Source: UBA2233 sp002347965 [NCBI: Nitrospirae bacterium UBA2233] (GTDB lineage Bacteria > UBA2233). From it: a stretch of 64,000 bases of DNA. Below, in pieces: positions 44,662-53,930 of this stretch (position 1 is the stretch's first letter; every line of letters starts with the position of its first letter). The DNA lies in the NCBI GenBank assembly GCA_002347965.1, contig DDYN01000013.1, positions 18,398-82,397 of the forward strand. The letters run 5' to 3'. The translations under genes were made by a program, and so were the position numbers. The notes below the pieces were generated by a model that saw only the letters and a program-made list of their open reading frames with translations, ran no database searches and was not told the DNA's origin.

Positions 44662-46194
44662 ATGCTTACCCAACGTTCGCTCGCAAGGCAAGCTCTTACC
44701 GTCTCGCTCATGACGTTCCTGAGCCGTGTTTCAGGGGCCGCGAGGGACATGCTCACGGCCTACGCCTTCAGCCCATGGGTTACAGACGCGTTTTTCCTGG
44801 CCTTTCGCATTCCCAACGTCTTTCGACAGCTACTGGCGGAAGGGGCCATGAACGCCGGGTTTGTCCCCGTCCTGGCCCAGGAAAAGTCCAGGGGAACACC
44901 CGATCATTATGGAGCATTTCTACGGGCAAGTCTAGGCGCCCTTCTGGCGGTGCTTATCGCGACCTGCCTGATGGGCATTGTTTCTGCGCCATGGATTATC
45001 CGCCTGTTTGCACCCGGGTTTTCTAGCGACCCCTCGCAACTCCGGCTGGCTAGCAGGCTGCTTGCGCTTTGCTTCCCGTACCTTTTCCTTATTGGCCTGT
45101 GCGCGTTCTTTGCCGGCATCCTCAACGTCGAGGGTTCGTTTTGGGGCCCGAGCTTTTCGCCCGTCGCCTTCAACGCCACGCTATGCTCTGTGATCTTTTT
45201 TTCGATGCACATTCGGCCTAACTGGGGCTACAGCCTAGGACTGGGCGTCCTTTTAGGCGGACTGGCCCAGCTTGTTTTTCACCTGATCCCGCTTAAGGAA
45301 CGATCGAGGCGCTTAAGGCCCTCCTGGAACCCTGCACACCCTGCCTTGAAACAGATGGCCTTTCTTATCCTTCCGACCCTCCCCTCTTTCGGCATGACAC
45401 AGATAAACATTCTTGTCGACAGCCTATTCGCGACTCTTTTAGGCAAAGGGGCCGTGTCGGCCTTGTACTACGCCGCAAGATTGCTCGAATTTGCTATAGG
45501 GATCGTACCGATCGCGCTTGCCACCGTTACCCTCCCAAGGTTCGCGACACTGATCGCCAAGAACGAAAAAAAGGCCCTCGAAGCAGGCTTTCAAAAGACG
45601 CTCTTCTTGACGCTCTTCTTGACGTTCCCGGCGGCAGTTGGCCTTTTCATCCTTGCTACGCCGATCGTTCGCCTCGTTTACGAACGCGGGAATTTCCTGC
45701 CCGAACTGACGCATTCGACGTCCGCGGCGCTCGTTGGGTTCTCGATCGGGCTGGTTCCTTACGCGTTCATCCGGATCTTGGTTAGCACCTTTTACGCCTT
45801 TCAGGACACAAAAACGCCGTTGGTTTGGTCCTTTGTGGGGATGTTAGCGAACGTCCTCGGAGATTATTTTTTTCTTGGGTTCGGAGCCTTCGGCCTGGCG
45901 CTGGCCACTTCGCTCTCTGGCTGGATTCAGCTGATCGGGCTTAGCCGCTCACTGAAGGCCTCCCGTCAGCTTGATCTAGGGCTGCTTCTTTCCGCCCGGG
46001 CGCTTAAAGTCTACCTTGCGGGGGTTTCGATGCTAGCCGCCTGGTATTTCCTGGTAAAAGGTTGGCTTCTTGGCCTTTCGAGTGTTGCTGCGTTTTCCTT
46101 CGCCGTTATCGGCGTCATCGCGTTCCTGGCGTTGACGTACTTCAGCGCCTACTTCGGGTTTGGCCTAATAGGCAAACTACGCGAGCGTCTTTAG
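44662..46194 (+). CDS. murJ: Lipid II flippase MurJ (MviN)
   Basis: A polytopic MATE-like protein of 510 aa with about 14 hydrophobic helices. Signature segments are SRVSGAARDMLTAYAFS (18-34), FFLAFRIPNVFRQLLAEG (about 44-61) with its key arginine, and the later GTPDHYGAF region. It moves lipid II across the inner membrane for wall synthesis. It converges with the NtrX gene, overlapping by 18 nt. mpl and lpxC are nearby, so the region is rich in envelope genes, but murJ is a separate unit. Confidence 0.95.
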   Translation: MLTQRSLARQALTVSLMTFLSRVSGAARDMLTAYAFSPWVTDAFFLAFRIPNVFRQLLAEGAMNAGFVPVLAQEKSRGTPDHYGAFLRASLGALLAVLIATCLMGIVSAPWIIRLFAPGFSSDPSQLRLASRLLALCFPYLFLIGLCAFFAGILNVEGSFWGPSFSPVAFNATLCSVIFFSMHIRPNWGYSLGLGVLLGGLAQLVFHLIPLKERSRRLRPSWNPAHPALKQMAFLILPTLPSFGMTQINILVDSLFATLLGKGAVSALYYAARLLEFAIGIVPIALATVTLPRFATLIAKNEKKALEAGFQKTLFLTLFLTFPAAVGLFILATPIVRLVYERGNFLPELTHSTSAALVGFSIGLVPYAFIRILVSTFYAFQDTKTPLVWSFVGMLANVLGDYFFLGFGAFGLALATSLSGWIQLIGLSRSLKASRQLDLGLLLSARALKVYLAGVSMLAAWYFLVKGWLLGLSSVAAFSFAVIGVIAFLALTYFSAYFGFGLIGKLRERL

Positions 46195-47532
46195 CCTTCG
46201 TGAAAGGTACTCTCTCGAAATCCCTAAAGACCTGGCCGTTTTTGTGATGTTCCCGTCGAACAACTCTAGGCGATCCAAGATCAGCCGGCTCTCGAAGCGC
46301 TTTCTGGCTTGCTCGAGGTTTTCGGCTATCCGCTCCTCGTCCGAGCGGCCCCCTGGAGAGGGTAGAGGCTTTGGGCGCTCGAATAAATCCAAACAAACCT
46401 GCCTCATTAACTCCGTACCGATACGACCGTCCTGGGAAAAGATCAAGAGTCTTTTCGTGACATTCTTGAGTTCCCTGACATTGCCAGGCCAGGAATATTC
46501 CCGAAGAACAGCGAAGATATCCGGGTCGACCTGCCTGACTGGCTTGCCCACTTCCCTTTCCGCCATTTCTAGGAAATACCAGAAAAGAATTTCGATATCT
46601 CCTTTACGCTCCCTGAGCGGGGGAATCCACAACGGAACAACGTTTAGCCGAAAATAAAGATCCTCCCGGAACTTTCCCCGATCGACCTGCCCCCCGAGTT
46701 CCCGGTTCGTCGCCGTCACCACACGTACGTCAACCGTAAGCAGATCGTTGCCCCCTAAGCGGCTCAAGGTCTTCTCTTCGATTACCTTTAGCACCTTGGC
46801 TTGGGCCGCAAGGCTCAAGTCTGCAACTTCGTCCAAAAATAATATCCCATCGTGGGCCATCTCAAACTTGCCCCTCTTTTGCTGGTAGGCACCCGAAAAG
46901 GCCCCCCGCTCATACCCAAAGAGTTCGGCTTCCAAAAGTTCGTCCGGGATCGCGGCACAGTTCAACTCTACAAAGGGCCCTTCAACCCTGTCGGAAAGCC
47001 TGTGAATCTCCTTGGCAAGCAACCCTTTGCCCGTCCCGCTTTCACCACAAATAAGGACCGTTACGTCTGCCTTGGCAACGAGAAGTACCTTACTTTTTAG
47101 GTTTTTAACCGCCTCCGTCTCTCCTACGAACCCTTCGAGAATGTCCGGGACTTCGCTTTTGAGAGGTTGTCGACTTCGCACCCTGAGGGCTTTCTTGACG
47201 GTACCAAGAAGTTTTTCCAGCGCAACGGGTTTTTCTAGGAAATCGTAAGCACCAAGCTTGATCGCCCGAACCGCGTCTTCGATCTGGCCATGGCCCGAAA
47301 TGACTATGACAGGCGGGCGCAACCCATCCTTTAGCGATTCCAGAAAATCCAAGCCATCGCCATCGGGCATTTTGATGTCCAATAGAAGAAGGTCCGGGGT
47401 TTCTTCATCCAGCAGGGAGCGAGCCTTGTAGAGGCGATCGGCCGTTTGTACAGAATACCCCTCATCCTCCAGGATGGTCTTGAGAATTTGGCAGATCCCC
47501 TCTTCATCGTCAACTACAAATACGCGCGCCAT
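46177..47532 (-). CDS. ntrX: NtrX-type sigma54 response regulator
   Basis: A 451-aa NtrC-family activator: receiver domain (1-115) with phospho-acceptor D52, AAA+ domain with GESGTGKG Walker A and the sigma54 loop as GAFSGA in place of GAFTGA, and a C-terminal Fis-type helix-turn-helix (SLGISREYLSRRLK). The start at 47532 has AGGGGT upstream and gives a normal receiver domain; the open frame runs back to 47754. It follows the sensor kinase by 13 nt. The T-to-S change in the loop is conservative. Confidence 0.93.
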   Translation of the reverse strand: MARVFVVDDEEGICQILKTILEDEGYSVQTADRLYKARSLLDEETPDLLLLDIKMPDGDGLDFLESLKDGLRPPVIVISGHGQIEDAVRAIKLGAYDFLEKPVALEKLLGTVKKALRVRSRQPLKSEVPDILEGFVGETEAVKNLKSKVLLVAKADVTVLICGESGTGKGLLAKEIHRLSDRVEGPFVELNCAAIPDELLEAELFGYERGAFSGAYQQKRGKFEMAHDGILFLDEVADLSLAAQAKVLKVIEEKTLSRLGGNDLLTVDVRVVTATNRELGGQVDRGKFREDLYFRLNVVPLWIPPLRERKGDIEILFWYFLEMAEREVGKPVRQVDPDIFAVLREYSWPGNVRELKNVTKRLLIFSQDGRIGTELMRQVCLDLFERPKPLPSPGGRSDEERIAENLEQARKRFESRLILDRLELFDGNITKTARSLGISREYLSRRLKTLA

Positions 47533-47545
47533 ACCCCTGAGTACC

Positions 47546-49588
47546 TCATGAAGGCTTTCTTGTCGGTAAGTAGACCTCGATGGTTGCCCCTCCCCAATCA
47601 TTCGCGTGCAATCGAATCTCCCCGCCGTGGGCCTCGACGATACCCCTGACCAGCCCGAGGCCAATTCCTGAGCCTTGAGCCTTCGTCGAGAACGATAGAT
47701 CCCCCAAGACGGGCAACGCCTTCTTCGGGATCCCCTTGCCAGAATCCTCGACAAACAGGCTTATCCCGCCTGAAGGCTCGTAGCGGCTCCGAAGGCGCAA
47801 GATTTTGGAGGAGGCAGCGGCCTCTTCCATCGCCTCAAGGCCGTTCTTGATCAGGTTCACGAGTGCCCGGCGGACATAATCGGGGTCAAGCGATGAGCTC
47901 GGAACACGGGGATCAAGCTCGAGCTTCCATCGAACATCCGGAAACACCGTGCGGTAGCTCTGGACAAGCCCCGTGAGCAACTCGTTCACGTCGGTCATCG
48001 CAAGCCTTAAGCTTGGAAGCCTTGCATAAGCGCTAAAGTTGTCGACGAGTAGCGTGAGCTCTCCTACCTCCCTCACGATAATCCCCGTACATTCCTTAAG
48101 GACTTCGCGCTCCTTTGCCGTGCGAGGCTTCAAGGCTTTCGAAAGCCTCTCTGCACTCAGCCTTATGGGCGTCAAAGGGTTTTTGATCTCGTGGGCGACG
48201 TGTCTTGCCGCCTGTTGCCACACCTGCGTCTTTTGAGCCAGCACGAGCTCTGTCTGGTCTTCTACGACAACCAGAAAAAGCCCCCCTTCGGAGCGGTCTT
48301 TTGGCCGGATGGCCGAAATAAACCATACGAGATACCTGTTATTACCCCGGACATCCTTTACCTCTAACGGCAAGGTAAGGCTGGAACCTTTGGCATGGTT
48401 CATTCGTCTGAGCAGCTCATGTCCCTTGAGAACGAACCAGGCCTCGAGCACCCTCCAGTAGGCCATGCCCGCGTACACGGAATTACCGTTTTTCAGGAAA
48501 GCCTTTGCGGGTTCATTGATCGAAATAAGCCTACCCCTGAGGTCGATTCCGATGACTGCGGCCGTTATATGATTGAGCAATCCCTCGAGGTACCGATTCT
48601 TTCCCCAGAGTTCATCCTGAACCTTTTTTAACTCTCCCATCATCTGGTTGAACGCCTCGACCAAGGCAGAAAACTCCCCGTTGTCCTCTACATCGAGCGC
48701 ATTCTCGTATTTACCGATCCGCACGGACGCAATGGCTTCGGACAGCCGCCTTAGAGGCACCAGAAGTGCGTTGGCAAACTTGAAGGCGCCCCATGTCGCC
48801 ACAAATAGCACGCAAAAAAAGATATTCGTGAACAAAAGAATATAGAGCGCCTTAATAGGGCTTTTGAGAACATCGGCCTTTTGGTAGGCGGCCTGAAGTT
48901 GCTCAAGCTGCCCTTTCCCTGCTTTCCACGCATCCGGAACCCGAAAGCGGACGACCCAAGGAGGCTCTACCCATACCCAGTCTGGCACATCCCTAGAAAC
49001 TCTCTCTTGTGGAACGGGGAATGCGCCATCTGCCACGGACCCCGTTAGTCGCTCTACACTGACGCCTCCCCCAAGAACCCCCTCCAGCTGTTTTTCGAGC
49101 GCTTGGGGTGTCAAAGCCCGCCGTTCCGAAAGGAGGACCTCGAGTACGCCGCCTATTTCTTTGTAGCGGGCATCCATTAACTCATCTTGTAACGCTTTAA
49201 CACCCTGAAACGTGGATTGCACCTGGGAACCAAACCAGCCGTTAATCACCTGGATCACGATAAAGATGCTGGGGATGAACAAGCAAAGGGCGGGCAACAG
49301 CGAGGTAACCAGCGACACGAAGAGCATTTTCTTGACAAGCGAACTCCCCAACAGTCCGCGTCTTTGCTCGATTCCCAGCTTCGTAATGTTTCGAACAAAA
49401 AGGAAGACGACGAGCGCGAGTAAGAAAATGTTGAAATTAAGGAACAAGAAAAAAGGGAGGTTCGTAACCAAGGGAAGCTTTTCGGCGTAGCGCGTCGCCG
49501 TAAGCTGTACTGCAAGGGCGACAAGGAAGGCTACAAGAGATACTCCTCCTACGATAAGCTCAATCTTGCGCTTTTTGTGCTCATTCAT
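47546..49588 (-). CDS. ntrY: NtrY-type sensor histidine kinase
   Basis: A membrane kinase of about 680 aa: two or three N-terminal helices (about 10-115), an extracytoplasmic segment (about 120-245), another helix (about 248-268), HAMP (about 275-325), PAS (about 335-445), HisKA with H466 in HVAHEIKNPLTP, and the HATPase domain with LSFSTKAQGSGIGLGL. Architecture and order match NtrY-NtrX. The start is uncertain: ATG 49588 or 49603; the frame reaches 49654 inside a terminator. Confidence 0.92.
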   Translation of the reverse strand: MNEHKKRKIELIVGGVSLVAFLVALAVQLTATRYAEKLPLVTNLPFFLFLNFNIFLLALVVFLFVRNITKLGIEQRRGLLGSSLVKKMLFVSLVTSLLPALCLFIPSIFIVIQVINGWFGSQVQSTFQGVKALQDELMDARYKEIGGVLEVLLSERRALTPQALEKQLEGVLGGGVSVERLTGSVADGAFPVPQERVSRDVPDWVWVEPPWVVRFRVPDAWKAGKGQLEQLQAAYQKADVLKSPIKALYILLFTNIFFCVLFVATWGAFKFANALLVPLRRLSEAIASVRIGKYENALDVEDNGEFSALVEAFNQMMGELKKVQDELWGKNRYLEGLLNHITAAVIGIDLRGRLISINEPAKAFLKNGNSVYAGMAYWRVLEAWFVLKGHELLRRMNHAKGSSLTLPLEVKDVRGNNRYLVWFISAIRPKDRSEGGLFLVVVEDQTELVLAQKTQVWQQAARHVAHEIKNPLTPIRLSAERLSKALKPRTAKEREVLKECTGIIVREVGELTLLVDNFSAYARLPSLRLAMTDVNELLTGLVQSYRTVFPDVRWKLELDPRVPSSSLDPDYVRRALVNLIKNGLEAMEEAAASSKILRLRSRYEPSGGISLFVEDSGKGIPKKALPVLGDLSFSTKAQGSGIGLGLVRGIVEAHGGEIRLHANDWGGATIEVYLPTRKPS

Positions 49589-49648
49589 CCTGGCAGGCCG
49601 CATGCGTTTCGAATATTTAGGCTTTGCGCCTACCCCCATTATGCCATA

Positions 49649-49696
49649 GAGCATAAAAAAAGGCTCCTCCCGAGTGGAAAGAGCCTTTTTATGCTC
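49649..49696 (-). terminator. Intrinsic terminator downstream of lpxC
   Basis: GAGCAT plus A-run plus GGCTC (49649-49666) pairs with GAGCC plus T-run plus ATGCTC (49681-49696). Read on the minus strand it gives a GC-capped stem with a run of T, just after the lpxC stop at 49709. Confidence 0.8.
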
Positions 49697-49708
49697 GGAC
49701 GTTTGACG

Positions 49709-50626
49709 CTAGCTCATTGCGGCGACCAGAAGCGGGCTATCGGCCGAGGCGCGGGGATGATCCAGGTCTTGGATGACGAAGGCGCCTTGGATGTCGCGAA
49801 GACGCTCGATCGCCATGACGTTCAGGGCATGGCCAGGTTTAAACGCCACGTATCGGCCAACGAGCGGATAACCGACGAGCGATAGGTCTCCTACGATATC
49901 GAGCGCCTTGTGACGAACGAACTCGTCCGGGAAGCGTAGTCCTTCAGGGTTCAGAACGCCAGCGTCCGCATCCAACACGACGGCATTTTCAAGGCTTGCG
50001 CCCTTAATGAGCCCCTTGGAGCGCATCGCTTCGACGTCCTCAAGGAAACCAAACGTTCTTGCAGGAGCAAGCACCTGCCTGTAAGTCCCCGGGGTTACGT
50101 CAACCTCGAGCGATTGCCTCCCGATTGTTGAACGGGCAAAGTCAACCTCCACCTCAATTCGAAGCGTCCTTGGGTCGCCATCCCCCCTTGGCCATAAACT
50201 CACACGGCGATCTCCTAGCGTGACAACGACCGGCTTCAACACCACGGCCACCTGCTTTCTGGCAGGCTGCCGAACCAGTCCGGCACGCTCGAGTACCTCA
50301 AAAAAAGGAAGGGCGCTTCCGTCGAGAATGGGGATTTCCGGCCCTTGAACGCGAACAACGACGTTCGTCAGGCCGATTCCAAAGATGGCCGACAGGAGAT
50401 GTTCTACTGTCTTTATTTCTTTCTTGCCCTTGGCAATTCCCACGCACAGCTCCGTGCTTCGTACCGTGGCCTCCCTCAGCGCAAAGCGCTCGGAACCCAG
50501 GGCAAAGGTGATCCCGCTTCTAGGTGGAGCAGGCTCCAGGCTGACGGCCACGCATGCTCCCGTATGCAGACCTATCCCCTTGATCGTTACCGGCCTTTTG
50601 AGTGTCGTTTCGCTCGCGTATGCCAC
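49709..50626 (-). CDS. lpxC: UDP-3-O-acyl-N-acetylglucosamine deacetylase
   Basis: A zinc enzyme of 305 aa committing to lipid A synthesis. TIKGIGLHTG at the N-terminus, H76 in VEHLLSAIFG, the zinc ligands in RHKALDIVGD, and the late GHALN histidine are all present. The GTG at 50626 is chosen because CGGAGGAAGAT lies immediately upstream; the in-frame ATG at 50698 would add 24 atypical residues. It has its own terminator and does not look coupled to ruvAB. Confidence 0.94.
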   Translation of the reverse strand: MAYASETTLKRPVTIKGIGLHTGACVAVSLEPAPPRSGITFALGSERFALREATVRSTELCVGIAKGKKEIKTVEHLLSAIFGIGLTNVVVRVQGPEIPILDGSALPFFEVLERAGLVRQPARKQVAVVLKPVVVTLGDRRVSLWPRGDGDPRTLRIEVEVDFARSTIGRQSLEVDVTPGTYRQVLAPARTFGFLEDVEAMRSKGLIKGASLENAVVLDADAGVLNPEGLRFPDEFVRHKALDIVGDLSLVGYPLVGRYVAFKPGHALNVMAIERLRDIQGAFVIQDLDHPRASADSPLLVAAMS

Positions 50627-50809
50627 ATCTTCCTCCGTGTAGTGTTTCTCCGCGCATTCAAGCGGCCAGTAAGGCTCAACAAACGAGTTGATTAGCAATT
50701 GTCATGCCATTAAGAATGGGCCGCACGAACAAGGTCTTACAGAAAGCCGCGGGTCGAAGCATGACATTTAGTTCACGCAAAAGCGTGACCAATACATCAC
50801 GCGGGGCGT

Positions 50810-51022
50810 CTACCTCAGGAAGATGTTTATTATGATCGTGAGGACAAGGCTAAGAATCAGGCAAGAGGCAAGCGGAAGGAATACGTGAACGTTTTTAAAT
50901 TGGAAGTGAATGTCCCCTGGAAGCTTCCCAAAAAGCGGGATATGGGCGAACGCGAGCAACAGAAAGCCTACCAGAACAACACAAACCCCTAGCGCGATCA
51001 GCAGCCTTGCAAAAAACTGCAA
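50810..51022 (-). CDS. DUF2905 small membrane protein
   Basis: A 70-aa protein with two hydrophobic helices (about 5-28 and 46-69) joined by a loop with FGKLPGDIHFQF, the characteristic DUF2905 signature. Function is unknown; it often follows ruvB, as here, with a 13-nt gap. A TCACGC/GCGTGA hairpin lies 20 nt downstream (50773-50788). Confidence 0.9.
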   Translation of the reverse strand: MQFFARLLIALGVCVVLVGFLLLAFAHIPLFGKLPGDIHFQFKNVHVFLPLASCLILSLVLTIIINIFLR

Positions 51023-51035
51023 CGCCGTTCACCCT

Positions 51036-52061
51036 CTACGAGTTATCGAACAGTCCCTTGCCCGTACGGGCTAAGGGCGGAGGGGTACAAGCCATGACGG
51101 CGTACCCTTTTTCGGTCACCACGCGGCCTCGCTGCGTCTTATGGATGATCCCCTCGCGCAGCAGATAGGGCTCGTAGACATCCTCGATCGTGTCCTTTTC
51201 TTCCATGATGGCCGAAGCGAGCGTTTCAATCCCGACCGGACCTCCGTGGAACTTCTCGATCATCACGGAAAGAATCTTGCGGTCCATGCTTTCTAGGCCG
51301 TTACTATCGACGCCGTTCAGGGCAAGCGCCGCTCCGACAAGCTCTTCGTCTATCAGGCCCGCCTGGAATACCTGGGCATAGTCCCGTACCCTCTTAAGGA
51401 GCGACAACCCTACCCTGGGCGTACCCTTTGAGCATCCCGAAAGCTCTTGGAGTGCACCATGGGACATTGCGACCCCCCACTGCTTGGCATAAGCGGCAAG
51501 GATTCGCCCAAGATCTTCCGGTTCGTAGAAGTCCAAGTGAAAGCCCAACGCAAACCTGCTTCGAAGGGGAGCGCTTAGAAGCCCCTGCCTTGTAGTGGCC
51601 CCTATCAGCGTAAACCGACTCAAAGGAAGCCTGACGGCCTTGGCCTTAGGGCCTTCTCCGATTATCACGTCTAACGCAAATTGCTCCATGGCGGTGTACA
51701 AGAGCTCTTCGAGGGGCTTTTTGAGCCGATGGATTTCGTCGATAAACAAAACATCGCGCTCGTTTAAGTGCGTCAGAATAGCGGCAAGCTCGCCTTGCCT
51801 TTCGATCGCCGGGCCTGAAGTCACCTTCAACGAACAAGAAAGCTCTTTGGCGATCAGCCTCGCAAGCGTCGTTTTCCCGAGTCCAGGAGGGCCGCTCAAA
51901 AGAACGTGATCAAGGCACTCCGCGCGCTCCTTGCAGGCTTGAATCGCGAGCCGAAGCGAGGCGACGGGCTGCCTTTGGCCGATGAAGCCCTCTAGGCTTT
52001 CAGGGCCAGGAACGCCGAAGGGGTCGTAGAGGCGTTGGCCAGAAGGGGCTTTATGGTCCAT
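51036..52061 (-). CDS. ruvB: Holliday junction branch migration helicase RuvB
   Basis: A AAA+ motor of 341 aa that drives Holliday junction migration with RuvA. Walker A GPPGLGKTT is at 57-65, Walker B DEIH at 108-111, sensor region GATTRQGLLSAPLRSRF follows, and the C-terminal winged helix ends with TQRGRVVTEKGY. It is 6 nt after ruvA. ruvC is absent from the window. Confidence 0.96.
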   Translation of the reverse strand: MDHKAPSGQRLYDPFGVPGPESLEGFIGQRQPVASLRLAIQACKERAECLDHVLLSGPPGLGKTTLARLIAKELSCSLKVTSGPAIERQGELAAILTHLNERDVLFIDEIHRLKKPLEELLYTAMEQFALDVIIGEGPKAKAVRLPLSRFTLIGATTRQGLLSAPLRSRFALGFHLDFYEPEDLGRILAAYAKQWGVAMSHGALQELSGCSKGTPRVGLSLLKRVRDYAQVFQAGLIDEELVGAALALNGVDSNGLESMDRKILSVMIEKFHGGPVGIETLASAIMEEKDTIEDVYEPYLLREGIIHKTQRGRVVTEKGYAVMACTPPPLARTGKGLFDNS

Positions 52062-52067
52062 CGTGGA

Positions 52068-52658
52068 TCAATGCCTTAAGTGGCGCAAGGCTCTTAGAAT
52101 CCCCTCTTCAAGGGGGATGCCAGATTGATCCCCCAATGCCTCTCGGCACGCCTTCTGGGCCTCAGCGTGGGAAAACCCGAGCCCTTTGAGCGCCACGACG
52201 ACTTCATGGAGAGTTCCATCCGGCAAACCGCCGGACATGGCAAGCTCGAGCTGCCCAACCAACCCCTTTAACTCAAGGAGAATGCGTTCCGCCATCTTCC
52301 TGCCAATACCTTGCACCTCCATAAAGGCGTTAGGATCCATTGCAAGAATGGCATGAGCAGCCTGGGCGGGGGTTTTATGCGAAAGGATGGCCAACGCAAG
52401 CTTAGGGCCTAGCCCGCTTACCTTCAGAAACAGCCGAAACATGCGTCTTTCTGGCTGCTCGAGGAAGCCGAAAAGTTGGAAGGAGTCCTCCTTCAGCACC
52501 TCGTGAACAAAGAGCCGCACCTCGCTTCCCTCCGGGGGCAAGGCGGCCAGCGTCTGCCTGCTTACCCAAAGCTCCATCCCAACCTGCCCTTCAAAGAGAG
52601 CAAGGGTCAAGCAGTTCTCCGAGACAGCCTCTAGGCGGCCTGACAGAAAATCAATCAT
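52068..52658 (-). CDS. ruvA: Holliday junction DNA-binding protein RuvA
   Basis: A 196-aa junction-binding protein: N-terminal OB fold (1-62), tandem helix-hairpin-helix motifs (VSGLGPKLALAIL and VQGIGRKMAERIL, about 70-140), and a C-terminal UBA-like domain that contacts RuvB. It is the first gene of ruvA-ruvB-DUF2905. Confidence 0.95.
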   Translation of the reverse strand: MIDFLSGRLEAVSENCLTLALFEGQVGMELWVSRQTLAALPPEGSEVRLFVHEVLKEDSFQLFGFLEQPERRMFRLFLKVSGLGPKLALAILSHKTPAQAAHAILAMDPNAFMEVQGIGRKMAERILLELKGLVGQLELAMSGGLPDGTLHEVVVALKGLGFSHAEAQKACREALGDQSGIPLEEGILRALRHLRH

Positions 52659-52718
52659 CTAGGCTTGGCATTAGAATAAAAAACGGCAATTAGTCCTGTT
52701 TTGGTACCAGATCACACA

Positions 52719-52733
52719 GGTAGCCAGGCTACC
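52719..52733. promoter_or_regulatory. Palindrome upstream of ruvA
   Basis: A perfect 15-nt palindrome GGTAGCC-A-GGCTACC in the 173-bp gene-free spacer, with TACCAG repeated at 52705, 52730 and 52744. It might be an operator for the ruvAB genes, but it resembles no SOS box that I know. Confidence 0.35.
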
Positions 52734-52831
52734 AGCTCGAAGATACCAGAGCTACGGTTATTATACCCGAACTCCAGCTTTCTCGAGTAGAGAGCGCCAT
52801 AGGCCCCGTCGTTTAGCCAAAGTCCTGCGTA

Positions 52832-53749
52832 TTAATGTATGCCAAACGATTCGTAGGCGTTATAGGCTAAGGTTAGGCAAAGCGCAAGCAGGATAGATGC
52901 AACGCCTACGATGGCGTTGAGCGTGTCTGGGGCCGTCATGGCAAGGCGCATGAACACCGTAGCCAGGACGAACCCGGAGTTTCTAAAGACCACCCTGTAC
53001 GTTTGGCTGTAACGTAAAGACAGCAAGACGATGAGGATGTCGCTAAAGATCAACACGGTATAAAAAGCCTCGAAAAACGGGTAGGTATGCACCCCGGCTA
53101 CGAGCCTTACCGTTTCATCTACGCAGATAAACACGAAGACCCCGAGCAGAGCCAGGCCGATTAGCTTTTTAGAGTTTATAAAGTTCTCTAGGTCCCTTGT
53201 GTTCGGTATGGTTGTCGTATGTCGTTGGAACCTGTAGAAAAACCCCAGTGCGGTAAACACGAAGAAGGCCCCTAACGCATCCATGAACATGGGCATGATG
53301 GCGTCTGAAGCCTCCTGCCATCCTATAAAACCGTCGAATACGGTAAGTTCCTCAAACGACCGACGGAGCAGGAACAAGGAGAACACCTCGAACTGCTTAC
53401 CTAGCGAGCTGGCGACAGACTTGGACAGGGAGAACACCAAGGCGATGATCTCGAAAAATAAAAGCAGCGTAAAAGCCGCGTTAACGGCGAAGAATGGGTT
53501 TGAGGGCAAATGGAGACCCAACCCTTCGGGGATGAAGCCCTGCCTGTTTAACTCGGCCATGATGAGAATGGCCATGAAGCCGAGCAAGACCAGAGTGCCG
53601 GTTACTCTTTGAGTGCCCCTTTCTTCCCAAAAGGCATTAATCTTGTCGAACAGGTTACGGCTTACATTAAGAATTGTACCCAAGCCCTCCGCTAACGCCG
53701 CTCGTTTCTTCGTTGACCCCTGGCTTAAACCTCTCCGCCCGAGTAGCAA
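52832..53749 (-). CDS. Multipass membrane protein of unknown function
   Basis: A 305-aa integral membrane protein with about six hydrophobic segments (roughly 50-66, 85-110, 152-172, 192-212, 222-242, 275-298) and a basic, soluble N-terminus. It contains FNINSKKLIGLALL-like cytoplasmic loops and a conserved-looking FICVDETVRLVAG, but I assign no family. Its own start may lie inside the first 28 residues. The 181 bases to the next gene hold nothing recognisable. Confidence 0.7.
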   Translation of the reverse strand: MLLGRRGLSQGSTKKRAALAEGLGTILNVSRNLFDKINAFWEERGTQRVTGTLVLLGFMAILIMAELNRQGFIPEGLGLHLPSNPFFAVNAAFTLLLFFEIIALVFSLSKSVASSLGKQFEVFSLFLLRRSFEELTVFDGFIGWQEASDAIMPMFMDALGAFFVFTALGFFYRFQRHTTTIPNTRDLENFINSKKLIGLALLGVFVFICVDETVRLVAGVHTYPFFEAFYTVLIFSDILIVLLSLRYSQTYRVVFRNSGFVLATVFMRLAMTAPDTLNAIVGVASILLALCLTLAYNAYESFGIH

Positions 53750-53930
53750 TCCCTTAAAATACTCTTGGAAAACTTAGCTAAATAAGAATACAACAGTTTA
53801 TTTTACACGTTCTTAGTCGCGGCGGCTAAAAGCCCGATAGAAGCCCTTGGACAAAGGGACAAGAAGAAGCCTAAGGGGCATTCTTGGGGTACAGCTCCAG
53901 GGGCTTTAAGCGTGGCCGCCCTTTTTCTGC

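Noticed and set aside
50773-50788. TCACGC/GCGTGA hairpin as a terminator for ruvAB-DUF2905
   Set aside because: Only a 6-bp stem without a T-run; not strong enough to call.
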